From CAZPMO01 sp964587515 (GTDB lineage: Bacteria; Pseudomonadota; Alphaproteobacteria; MPNO01), in NCBI GenBank assembly GCA_964587515.1, contig CAZPMO010000083.1:1-20717 (forward strand): a DNA stretch of 20,717 nt, in the 5' to 3' direction. A program made the translations under genes and the position numbers. The notes beneath the pieces are model-generated. The model had not been told where the DNA came from. It saw nothing but the letters and a program-made list of their open reading frames with translations, and did not search any database. Positions 1-7,176 of the stretch are shown in pieces. Each line of letters opens with the position of its first letter. Position 1 is the stretch's first letter.

Positions 1-1125
1 ATGCTGGCCGAGCTGATGCGCCTCAAATGGGCGATCGCGGTCGGCGGCACCCATGGCAAGACCACCACCACGTCGATCGTCGCCGCGCTGCTCGATTGCG
101 CCGGGCTCGACCCCACGGTCATCAATGGCGGCATTATCAACGCATACGGCACCAACGCGCGCCTCGGCGACGGCGAATGGGTGGTGGTCGAGGCCGACGA
201 ATCCGACGGCTCCTTCGTCAAGCTGCCGGCGACCATCGCGGTGGTCACCAATATCGACCCGGAACATCTCGATTTTTACGGCACCTTCGATGTGCTGCGC
301 GATGCGTTTGCATCGTTCGTCGAGAACATCCCGTTTTACGGGTTCGCCGCGCTGTGCATCGACGACGCCGATGTCCAGGCATTGATCCCCGAGGTCTCCG
401 ACCGCCGTATCATCACCTACGGCATGAGCCCGCAGGCGGAGATCCGCGCCACCAATATCGAGGTCTCGGGCATCGGTTCGCGCTTCGACGTGGAGATCGC
501 CGACCGAACATCGGAGGCCACGCGGACGCTGGCCGGCATCGAACTGCCCATGGCCGGCGCGCACAATGTCCAGAACGCGCTGGCCGCCATCGCCATCGCC
601 CAGGAAATGGAGATGGAAGACGACGTGGTGCGCCGCGCCCTGGCCGGCTTCAGCGGCGTCAAACGGCGCTTCACCAAGACCGGCGAGGTCAACGGCATTA
701 CCGTGATCGACGATTACGGCCACCACCCGGTCGAAATCACCGCCGTCCTCGCCGCCGCCCGCGCCGCCACCGCGCGCAACGTCATCGCGGTCGTCCAACC
801 GCATCGCTACACACGGCTGCGCGACCTGTTCGAGGATTTCTGCACCTGCTTCAACGACGCCGACACCGTGGTCGTCGCCGACGTCTATCCGGCCGGCGAG
901 GAGCCGATCGAGGGGATCGATCGCGACGGGCTGGTGGCGGGTCTTCAGGCCCATGGGCATCGTGACGTCATTCCGTTGTCCGGGCCCGACGCACTCGCCG
1001 CGCTAATCGCCGAACACGCGCAAGCGGGCGATCTGGTGGTTTGTCTCGGCGCCGGCAGCAGCACGGGTTGGGCCAACGCGCTGCCCGACCAGCTCACGAA
1101 TATTCTCGGATCGGGAGGGGCGTGA
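1..1125 (+). CDS. murC: UDP-N-acetylmuramate--L-alanine ligase MurC (5' end outside window)
   Basis: MurC joins L-alanine to UDP-MurNAc using ATP, the first amino-acid addition of cytoplasmic peptidoglycan synthesis. The 374 visible residues start just before the ATP P-loop GTHGKT (residues 16-21). Next come the Mur-ligase acidic motif VEADESD (63-69), TNIDPEHLD (83-91), the HNVQNALAA motif (188-196) and a C-terminal domain with KRRF (221-224), DDYGHHP (237-243) and QPHRYTR (266-272). Complete MurC proteins are about 470 residues, so roughly the first 100 residues (the UDP-binding domain) lie left of base 1. The ATG at base 1 is therefore an internal Met and not the real start. The TGA stop shares its A with the ATG of murB (TGATG), which indicates translational coupling. 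Identification is secure. Confidence 0.96.
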   Translation: MLAELMRLKWAIAVGGTHGKTTTTSIVAALLDCAGLDPTVINGGIINAYGTNARLGDGEWVVVEADESDGSFVKLPATIAVVTNIDPEHLDFYGTFDVLRDAFASFVENIPFYGFAALCIDDADVQALIPEVSDRRIITYGMSPQAEIRATNIEVSGIGSRFDVEIADRTSEATRTLAGIELPMAGAHNVQNALAAIAIAQEMEMEDDVVRRALAGFSGVKRRFTKTGEVNGITVIDDYGHHPVEITAVLAAARAATARNVIAVVQPHRYTRLRDLFEDFCTCFNDADTVVVADVYPAGEEPIEGIDRDGLVAGLQAHGHRDVIPLSGPDALAALIAEHAQAGDLVVCLGAGSSTGWANALPDQLTNILGSGGA

Positions 1126-2045
1126 TGCTGGGGTGCGCGCCACGACGCCTGATCGAGCGGCTGCCCGAGGTGCGCGGAAGGCTGACCGAGAACGCGCCGC
1201 TTTCGGGCATAACCTGGTTCCGTGTCGGCGGCGCTGCGGAAATCATGTTCCGGCCGGCCGACCGCGACGATCTGATCGAATTCCTGCGCGCCCGGCCGGC
1301 CGATGTCCCGATCATCGCCATCGGCGTGGGATCGAACCTGCTGGTGCGCGACGGCGGCATACCGGGCGTGGTCATCCGCCTCGGCCGCGCTTTCGTGGGT
1401 GTCGAGATCAAAGACCATGTGGTCACCGCCGGCGCCGGGGCGCTGGACCTCAACGTTGCGATCGCGTGTCGCAACGCGGGCCTTTCCGGCCTCGAATTCC
1501 TGAGCGGCATCCCCGGCACCATCGGCGGCGCGCTGCGCATGAACGCCGGCGCCTACGGGACCGAAATGAAGGACGTGCTGATCGACGCCGAGACGCTCGA
1601 CGCGAAAGGCGATCCGCGCACGTTGAGCGCCGACGAGATGGGGTTCGGCTATCGCCACTCCTTGGCCCCGGCGGAAACGTTGTTCCTGTCGGCGCGCATG
1701 CGGGGAACGCCCGGCGACCGCGATACCATCGCGCGGCGCATGTCCGAAATCAGCGGCAGCCGCAAGGAAACCCAGCCGATCCGGGCCCGCACCGGCGGCA
1801 GCACGTTCAAAAATCCGCCCGACGCGCGGGCCTGGGAACTGATCGACGCCGCCGGCTGTCGCGGCCTCGTCATCGGCGGCGCGAAAGTCTCGGAAGTGCA
1901 CTGCAACTTCCTGATCAATACCGGAGACGCCACCGCCGCCGACATCGAGGCGCTGGGCGAAGAGGTCAGGCGCCGGGTCCGCGACGACAGCGGCGTGGAA
2001 CTGGAATGGGAAATCCGCCGTGTCGGCATCGCGGGGGAGTGCTGA
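1125..2045 (+). CDS. murB: UDP-N-acetylenolpyruvoylglucosamine reductase MurB
   Basis: MurB is the FAD flavoenzyme that reduces UDP-GlcNAc-enolpyruvate to UDP-MurNAc with NADPH in the cytoplasm. The 306-residue product has the family's normal length. FAD-binding motifs are visible: GVGSNLLVRDGG (68-79) and IPGTIGGALRMNAGAYG (129-145). YRHS (176-179) carries the conserved Arg, and GSTFKNP (225-231) holds the proton-donor Ser226. A C-terminal acidic segment around 292-297 probably supplies the catalytic Glu. The frame is open upstream to 1041, but the ATG at 1125 is chosen because GGGAGGGG (about 1113-1120) precedes it at good spacing, it overlaps the murC stop by one base, and the protein then begins as family members do. 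It lies in the dcw operon; ddl starts one base after its stop. Confidence 0.96.
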   Translation: MLGCAPRRLIERLPEVRGRLTENAPLSGITWFRVGGAAEIMFRPADRDDLIEFLRARPADVPIIAIGVGSNLLVRDGGIPGVVIRLGRAFVGVEIKDHVVTAGAGALDLNVAIACRNAGLSGLEFLSGIPGTIGGALRMNAGAYGTEMKDVLIDAETLDAKGDPRTLSADEMGFGYRHSLAPAETLFLSARMRGTPGDRDTIARRMSEISGSRKETQPIRARTGGSTFKNPPDARAWELIDAAGCRGLVIGGAKVSEVHCNFLINTGDATAADIEALGEEVRRRVRDDSGVELEWEIRRVGIAGEC

Positions 2046-2046
2046 C

Positions 2047-2976
2047 ATGACCAAAAGCGTCACGGTGCTGATGGGCGGCTGGTCGAGCGAGCGCGAAGTA
2101 TCGCTGGTCAGCGGCGCCGCCGTGGCCGAGGCGCTGGCCGCGACCGGCTATCAGGTCACCAGCATCGACGTGCAGCGTGATATCGGCGATCTGGCGCGCC
2201 GTCTCGACCCGCGCCCCGACATCGTGTTCAACGCGCTGCACGGACGCTTCGGCGAGGATGGCTGCGTTCAGGGCCTGCTCGAAATCCTCGCGATTCCCTA
2301 CACCCATTCAGGCGTGCTCGCGTCCGCGCTGGCCATGAACAAGCCGATGGCCAAGATGCTGTTCGAGGCCGCCGACATCCGCTGCGCCGAGCATGTGGTG
2401 GCGCCGCGGGCCGACGTGCTCGCGCATCGCGTCATGGACCCGCCCTATGTGGTCAAGCCGCTCAACGAAGGGTCGAGCGTCGGCGTCCGCATCATTGTCG
2501 ACGAAAAGGACGAGGCCGCGACCGGCGACAACGACTGGCCGGTCGGCGATCCGGTGATGGTCGAGCGCTATGTGGCGGGCCGGGAAATCACCGTCGCGGT
2601 GATGGGCGACCGGGCGCTGGGCGTGACCGAGATTCAGCCCGTCGACGGTTTCTACGATTACCAGGCCAAGTATACCGAGGGACGGGCGCGTCACGTGCTG
2701 CCCGCGCCCCTGCCGCCCACCGCTTATGAGGAAGCCGAGCGGTTCTCGATGGCGGCGCACCGGGTACTCGGGTGCCGCGGGGTGAGCCGCGCCGATTTGC
2801 GCTACGACGATACCAGGACGAAACCCGGTGAAGCCGGTCTCGTCTATCTGCTGGAAGTGAATACCCAACCGGGGATGACCCCTTTGTCGCTGGTGCCCGA
2901 ACAGGCCGCGCACGCGGACATTCCGTTTGGGGAACTGGTGACCTGGATGGTGGAGAACGCAGCATGCGATGGATGA
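2047..2976 (+). CDS. ddl: D-alanine--D-alanine ligase
   Basis: Ddl condenses two D-alanines with ATP to give the D-Ala-D-Ala terminus of the peptidoglycan pentapeptide, the target of vancomycin and mimic of beta-lactams. It is an ATP-grasp enzyme of 309 residues, normal for the DdlB type. Visible motifs are SEREVSL (14-20, with the substrate-binding Glu16), ALHGRFGEDG (63-72), VVKPLNEGSSVGV (135-147), GVSRADLRYD (245-254, magnesium ligand Asp250) and LEVNTQPGMT (269-278). GGGGGAG (2033-2039) is a well-spaced ribosome binding site for the ATG at 2047. That ATG lies one base after the murB stop and is preferred over an in-frame ATG at 2020 inside murB. Its last 13 bases overlap ftsQ. The position between murB and ftsQ is the classic dcw order and supports the ddlB assignment. 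Confidence 0.96.
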   Translation: MTKSVTVLMGGWSSEREVSLVSGAAVAEALAATGYQVTSIDVQRDIGDLARRLDPRPDIVFNALHGRFGEDGCVQGLLEILAIPYTHSGVLASALAMNKPMAKMLFEAADIRCAEHVVAPRADVLAHRVMDPPYVVKPLNEGSSVGVRIIVDEKDEAATGDNDWPVGDPVMVERYVAGREITVAVMGDRALGVTEIQPVDGFYDYQAKYTEGRARHVLPAPLPPTAYEEAERFSMAAHRVLGCRGVSRADLRYDDTRTKPGEAGLVYLLEVNTQPGMTPLSLVPEQAAHADIPFGELVTWMVENAACDG

Positions 2977-3839
2977 CATTTCTCGAAAACGAACCGCCGC
3001 GGAAAAAGAAGAAGAAGCCGGCAAAGCCGCCGGCGCGACGCCGCGCCACGCCGCGCTGGGTAACCCCGGCATCGCGCGCGGCGATGGCCGGCGCCTTCTT
3101 CGTGGTCGCGCTGGGCGGGCCCGCCTGGCTGTGGCAGTCGGGTTGGGTCGCCGACACCTGGCGCGACGCCAGTAGATCGGCGGTCACCGCCTCGACCGAT
3201 ATCGGTCTTACGGTGCGCGAAGTCCTGCTCGAAGGCCGCGTCTACGCGCCGCGTTCCATGCTGAAGAAAGCGGTCGGACTGCAGCTCGGCGACCCGATCA
3301 TGGCATTCGATCCCGCCGCCATACGCAATCGGCTGGAAGCGCTCCCCTGGGTCGAGACGGCGATCGTTGAGCGCCGGCTGCCGGACACCGTCCGCATCCG
3401 CGTGGTCGAACGCGAGCCGATCGCGCTGTGGCAGCGCAAGGGCAAACTTTCGCTGGTCGGTCGTAACGGCGCGCCGATCACCGGCCGAAATCTGGGCCGG
3501 TTCAATGATCTGGTGGTCATCGTCGGCAAGGACGCGCCACGCCACGCCGGAGCGCTGCTGACCATGCTGGCGGCGGAACCGACGCTGGTTCGACGGGTGC
3601 GCGCCGCGGTTCGCGTGGGCGCGCGCCGCTGGAACCTTAAACTCGATAACGGCATCCACATCCGTCTGCCGGAAACCGACCCGGCGAAGGCGCTGGCCCG
3701 GTTGGCCGAACTCGACCGCCGGCACGGTCTGCTCGGCGGCGACATCGAGACCATCGACCTGCGCCTGCCCGACAGGCTGATCGTACGCACCCGGGACGAT
3801 CGCCCGGCGCTTCCCGTGTCGTTCGGCAAGCGAACCTGA
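2964..3839 (+). CDS. ftsQ: Cell division protein FtsQ
   Basis: FtsQ is a bitopic inner-membrane protein that links early and late divisome proteins, with FtsB and FtsL as usual partners. The 291-residue product has a Lys/Arg/Pro-rich cytoplasmic tail (about 11-31, including a run of Lys), one membrane segment (about 39-58) and a periplasmic part. The POTRA domain is at about 80-150 ('LTVREVLLEGR...LGDPIM') and the FtsQ-type beta domain at about 150-275. The ATG at 2964 overlaps the end of ddl by 13 bases and has GGAG (2952-2955) at 8-base spacing. A second in-frame ATG at 2973 is possible but worse spaced. Sequence identity in this family is low, so the assignment rests on topology, POTRA pattern and position between ddl and ftsA. 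Confidence 0.93.
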   Translation: MRWMTFLENEPPRKKKKKPAKPPARRRATPRWVTPASRAAMAGAFFVVALGGPAWLWQSGWVADTWRDASRSAVTASTDIGLTVREVLLEGRVYAPRSMLKKAVGLQLGDPIMAFDPAAIRNRLEALPWVETAIVERRLPDTVRIRVVEREPIALWQRKGKLSLVGRNGAPITGRNLGRFNDLVVIVGKDAPRHAGALLTMLAAEPTLVRRVRAAVRVGARRWNLKLDNGIHIRLPETDPAKALARLAELDRRHGLLGGDIETIDLRLPDRLIVRTRDDRPALPVSFGKRT

Positions 3840-3842
3840 AGA

Positions 3843-3887
3843 ATGACGGAGAACCTGAGACCCATGCGGGAGTTGGCGATTTGGTGA
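3843..3887 (+). other. Possible 14-codon upstream ORF overlapping the ftsA start
   Basis: Between ftsQ and ftsA an ATG at 3843 opens a 14-codon frame (MTENLRPMRELAIW, stop TGA 3885-3887). It ends inside the TTG/GTG start region of ftsA in another frame, with a GTGA overlap at the GTG. It could keep ribosomes moving from ftsQ to ftsA, whose own start codon is weak. There is no strong Shine-Dalgarno before the ATG, only a GAAG at the ftsQ stop, so this may be chance. It has no recognisable domain. Confidence 0.25.
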
Positions 3888-5128
3888 CCAAGACACGCAC
3901 CGGGCTGATCGCGGCGTTGGATGTCGGCACCACGAAGGTGAGTTGCTTTATCGCCAATGTCGGCGCCGAAGGCGGCATCCGTGTCACGGGCGTCGGACAC
4001 CATGCGGCCGGCGGCATTCGCGGCGGCGCGATCATCGACATGGACGCGGCGGAAGCGTCGATCCTGACCGCGGTGGGCGCGGCCGAGCAGATGTCCGGCG
4101 AACGGTTGCGCGGCGTGGTGGTCAACATTTCCGGCGGCAAGCCGGCGTCGCGCACCTTCGGTCTCGAAATGGCGATCGCCGGCCACGAGGTCGGCGATTC
4201 CGACCTGCGCCGTATCCAGGGCCATTCCCTGGCGCGCGAAAACCTCGACGAACGGGAGCTTATCCACTGCATCCCGGTCAGCTATTCCATCGACGAAAGC
4301 CGCGGCATCCGCGACCCGCGCGGCATGTATGGCAGCAAGCTCGGCGTCGATATGCACATGGTCACCGCCAGTACGGGCGCGTTTCGCAATCTCACGACCT
4401 GCATCGCGCGCTGTCATCTCGACATCGACGACGTGGTGGTATCTCCATACGCCTCCGGGCTCGCCTGTCTGGTCGAGGACGAGATGGATTTGGGCGTAAC
4501 CGTGGTCGATATGGGCGGCGGCACGACCACGCTGGCCGTGTTTTACGATGGCAGCGTCATTCATGCGGATGTGATTCCGACCGGCGGCGCCCATGTTTCC
4601 AGCGATATCGCGCGCGGCCTGTCGACCCCGCTGCATCACGCCGAACGGATGAAGACGTTGTATGGCAGCGCCATCCCGTCGCCCGCCGACGAGGGCGAGC
4701 TGATCGACGTACCGCTGGTCGGCGAGGAGAACCAGTCGCATCCGAACCATGTGCCGCGCTCCATACTGGTCGGGATCATCCGACCCCGCCTGGAAGAAAC
4801 GTTCGAGCTGGTGCGCGGCCGACTGGAGGAGCACGGGCTGCAACGGGTGGCCGGACGCCGCCTGGTGCTGACCGGCGGCGCCAGTCAGCTGCAGGGCGTT
4901 CGAGAGCTGGCGGCCCTGATTCTCGAAAAACAGGTGCGAATCGGTCGGCCGCTGAGAATCAACGGCCTCGCCGAGGCGACCAGCGGCCCGGCCTTCTCCT
5001 CGTGCGCCGGTCTGCTCCGCTATGCCGCGGAAAATCGCGGCAAACTATCCGAAACACCACGTATCGCCGCCGAGGCGCAAGGCGTCCGCCTCGGCCGACT
5101 CGGGCAATGGTTGAGGGAAAATCTGTGA
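3881..5128 (+). CDS. ftsA: Cell division protein FtsA
   Basis: FtsA is the actin-like ATPase that tethers FtsZ filaments to the inner membrane and recruits later division proteins. The 415-residue product shows the phosphate-1 motif ALDVGTTKV (12-20), an 1C/SHS2-type region (about 85-165), the phosphate-2 motif VVDMGGGTTTLAV (208-220) and the adenosine motif LTGGASQLQG (330-339). It ends in an amphipathic helix, VRLGRLGQWLRENL, which is the membrane-targeting sequence. The start is uncertain because no ATG is available. TTG at 3881 and GTG at 3884 are adjacent in frame; GGGAG (3868-3872) is 8 bases from TTG and 11 from GTG, so TTG is slightly preferred. A 14-codon ORF (3843-3887) runs into this start. 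ftsQ ends 41 bases upstream and ftsZ follows after 109 bases. Confidence 0.95.
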   Translation: MVTKTRTGLIAALDVGTTKVSCFIANVGAEGGIRVTGVGHHAAGGIRGGAIIDMDAAEASILTAVGAAEQMSGERLRGVVVNISGGKPASRTFGLEMAIAGHEVGDSDLRRIQGHSLARENLDERELIHCIPVSYSIDESRGIRDPRGMYGSKLGVDMHMVTASTGAFRNLTTCIARCHLDIDDVVVSPYASGLACLVEDEMDLGVTVVDMGGGTTTLAVFYDGSVIHADVIPTGGAHVSSDIARGLSTPLHHAERMKTLYGSAIPSPADEGELIDVPLVGEENQSHPNHVPRSILVGIIRPRLEETFELVRGRLEEHGLQRVAGRRLVLTGGASQLQGVRELAALILEKQVRIGRPLRINGLAEATSGPAFSSCAGLLRYAAENRGKLSETPRIAAEAQGVRLGRLGQWLRENL

Positions 5129-5225
5129 CTCGACCTGTCCGTCAAAACCGACCCGCAATAAATGCGGCCCCTCCCGTCCGGTACGACGCGCCGGAATATT
5201 TCGTTGTGTCCTTAAAGGTGAGCCT

Positions 5226-5231
5226 AGGAGG
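5226..5231 (+). promoter_or_regulatory. Consensus Shine-Dalgarno of ftsZ
   Basis: A full AGGAGG lies 6 bases before the ftsZ ATG at 5238, the strongest ribosome binding site in the dcw part of the window. This fits the high FtsZ levels that cells need compared with FtsA, which has a non-ATG start and a weaker site. The rest of the 109-bp ftsA-ftsZ gap holds only a 5-bp TCCGG/CCGGA hairpin (5177-5195) followed by AT-rich sequence. I could not identify a clear promoter there. Confidence 0.8.
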
Positions 5232-5237
5232 CTAGAA

Positions 5238-6968
5238 ATGCCAATCAACCTTTCCGTTCCCCAGCAAAGCGGCATGCTTCAGCCGCGGATCACGGTCATC
5301 GGCGTCGGCGGCGCCGGCGGCAACGCCGTCAATAACATGATCAGCGCCCGTCTTGATGGCGTCGAATTCCTGGTCGCCAACACCGACGCCCAGGCAATTT
5401 CGCAGTCGCTGGCCGACCGCAAAATTCAGCTCGGACACAACATCACCAACGGGCTGGGGGCCGGTTCGCGACCCGATGTCGGGCGCGCATCGGCCGAGGA
5501 AGCAATGGATGAGCTGATCGAACACATCCAACAGGCGCACATGGTGTTCGTCACCGCCGGGATGGGCGGCGGCACCGGCACCGGCGCGGCGCCGGTTATC
5601 GCCCGGCTCGCGCGCGAGCACGGCATCCTCACCGTCGGCGTGGTCACCAAGCCGTTCCAGTTCGAGGGCATCAACCGCATGCGCATCGCCGAGGCGGGAA
5701 TCGAGGAGATGCAGCAATATGTCGATACGCTGATCGTCATTCCGAACCAGAACCTGTTCCGCCTGGCCAACGAGAAAACCACTTTCGCCGAAGCGTTTTC
5801 GATGGCCGATGAGGTCCTGCATTCGGGCGTTCGCGGCGTCACCGACCTGATGGTGGTGCCGGGCCTGATCAATCTCGATTTTGCCGATATCCGCACCGTC
5901 ATGGGTGAGATGGGCAAGGCGATGATGGGCACCGGCGAGGCCGAGGGCGATGAACGCGCCAGGCTGGCGGCGGAGGCCGCGATCTCCAACCCGCTGCTCG
6001 ACGAGGTATCCATGAAAGGCGCGCGCGGCGTGTTGATCAACATCACCGGTGGATCCGACATGACCCTGTTCGAGGTCGACGAGGCCGCCAACCGGATCGG
6101 CGACGAAGTCGATTCGGATGCGAACATCATTTTCGGATCGACCATGGACCCGTCACTCGAAGGGAAGCTACGCGTCTCGGTCGTCGCGACCGGAATCGAG
6201 GCGGATGCGGTCGCCAAGCCGCGGCCGGTCCTGAAGGTATACAGCCGCCCCACACCGCCCGATGACGACGGCGGCGAGGAAATTCCGATCCCCGAGAACG
6301 CGCCCGTGGCCGAAGCCGAAATCGCGCCATCGCTGTTGCCGATCGCGGATCACGAACCGCTGGTCGCGGAACCGTTCGAAGGACCCGACCCCGCGGCCGC
6401 CGCACCGGACGCTGCCCAGATTGAGGCCGCCGCACCCGTGGCTGCTCCAGCGCCGCCGCGCCCGGCCATGGCGCCCGATGCATTCATGCCGAAACCGCCG
6501 GTCGATCCTCGGGGCGGCCACGACCCTGTCGTCCAGCCCGATCCGTTCGGCGAGGCCGACATGATCAACGGCGGCGCCGGCGTGGCCGCGAAGAAGCGCG
6601 GCCCGAGCCTGTTCCGGCGCATGACCGGCATCGCCCGGGTGCGTCGGGAAGAGACCCCACCTCCGGCGATCGTTCCCGAAGAGACGAGCATCGTGGCGCC
6701 CCCTGCTTCACCTGCTCCACCCGCTCCGCCCGCGCCACCGATCATCGCCGAACCGGCGGCACCGGCAATGGAAGAAGCGGAATTGCCGAAACCGGTAATC
6801 CCCGATTCGCCGAAACCCATTGTTACGGAGCCGGCGCGCCCCGTCGCCGCGCCGGCGCCGCAACAGGCGAAGCTCGACAGCTTCGAAAGAACGGAACATC
6901 ATGGATCTTCGCAGAGTGAAGAAGATCTCCTTGATATTCCTGCCTTTTTACGCCGTCAGGCCAACTGA
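5238..6968 (+). CDS. ftsZ: Cell division protein FtsZ, long-linker form
   Basis: FtsZ is the tubulin-like GTPase that forms the cytokinetic ring. The GTPase core (about 15-320) has VGGAGGNAV (23-31), the tubulin signature GGGTGTGAAP (110-119) and the T7 catalytic loop NLDFADIRT (212-220), with its Asp residues present. After the core comes a linker of about 240 residues rich in Pro, Ala and Glu. In its middle sits an isolated basic, partly hydrophobic segment, KKRGPSLFRRMTGIARVRR (452-470). The extreme C-terminus, LDIPAFLRRQAN (565-576), is the conserved peptide that binds FtsA and other partners. At 576 residues it is longer than E. coli FtsZ (383), in line with alphaproteobacterial versions. 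Translation starts at the ATG with the consensus AGGAGG. A GC-rich hairpin lies directly downstream. Confidence 0.98.
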   Translation: MPINLSVPQQSGMLQPRITVIGVGGAGGNAVNNMISARLDGVEFLVANTDAQAISQSLADRKIQLGHNITNGLGAGSRPDVGRASAEEAMDELIEHIQQAHMVFVTAGMGGGTGTGAAPVIARLAREHGILTVGVVTKPFQFEGINRMRIAEAGIEEMQQYVDTLIVIPNQNLFRLANEKTTFAEAFSMADEVLHSGVRGVTDLMVVPGLINLDFADIRTVMGEMGKAMMGTGEAEGDERARLAAEAAISNPLLDEVSMKGARGVLINITGGSDMTLFEVDEAANRIGDEVDSDANIIFGSTMDPSLEGKLRVSVVATGIEADAVAKPRPVLKVYSRPTPPDDDGGEEIPIPENAPVAEAEIAPSLLPIADHEPLVAEPFEGPDPAAAAPDAAQIEAAAPVAAPAPPRPAMAPDAFMPKPPVDPRGGHDPVVQPDPFGEADMINGGAGVAAKKRGPSLFRRMTGIARVRREETPPPAIVPEETSIVAPPASPAPPAPPAPPIIAEPAAPAMEEAELPKPVIPDSPKPIVTEPARPVAAPAPQQAKLDSFERTEHHGSSQSEEDLLDIPAFLRRQAN

Positions 6969-6971
6969 CGA

Positions 6972-7009
6972 ACGGGCGCCGGGCCGCGCGCACGTCGCCC
7001 GGCGCCCGT
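6972..7009 (+). terminator. GC-rich hairpin after ftsZ, probable end of the dcw transcript
   Basis: A perfect 13-bp inverted repeat (6972-6984 with 6997-7009, arm ACGGGCGCCGGGC) with a 12-base loop begins 4 bases after the ftsZ stop codon. The stem would be very stable. The bases after it (CCTTCACCTC) contain no real T run, so it is not a textbook intrinsic terminator. It may act with Rho or protect the 3' end of the mRNA. Confidence 0.6.
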
Positions 7010-7040
7010 CCTTCACCTCGGCGCACCCCGATTCCGCGCG

Positions 7041-7176
7041 TAATATTGTGTAACAATTGTTGAATTGTGGGCTTCCCTGGAACTTGTTACATACCCTGAG
7101 TGCCCTGCATTTGTTGTTGGGACATAAACTCGCCGCGTTCGTATTAGGCGCACGGGTATAATCAGAGGGCGTTAAA
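7041..7176 (+). promoter_or_regulatory. AT-rich regulatory gap upstream of lpxC
   Basis: This stretch is clearly richer in A+T than the surrounding coding DNA. It holds an 8-bp perfect inverted repeat, TGTAACAA (7049-7056) with TTGTTACA (7084-7091), centred about 107 bases before the lpxC GTG. ATTGT also recurs at 7045, 7056 and 7064. A perfect TATAAT lies at 7157-7162, but without a good -35 and so close to the GTG (7177) that transcription from it would leave an 8-base leader and exclude the AGAGGG ribosome site (7164-7169). TTGGGA (7117-7122) with TATTAG (7142-7147) is another weak pair. A promoter for lpxC is very likely here; the exact one is not resolved. Confidence 0.5.

Noticed and set aside
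1..3. ATG at base 1 as the true murC start
   Set aside because: The P-loop begins only 15 residues later, whereas MurC needs about 100 residues before it. The gene is cut by the window edge.
945..2063. Minus-strand frame of 372 codons opposite murC/murB
   Set aside because: It is a shadow of murB and the end of murC, both identified by motifs.
3242..4843. Open frame of 533 codons on the minus strand opposite ftsQ and ftsA
   Set aside because: It mirrors two well-recognised genes. Its composition (Arg, Ala, His, Asp rich) is typical of antisense frames in GC-rich genomes.
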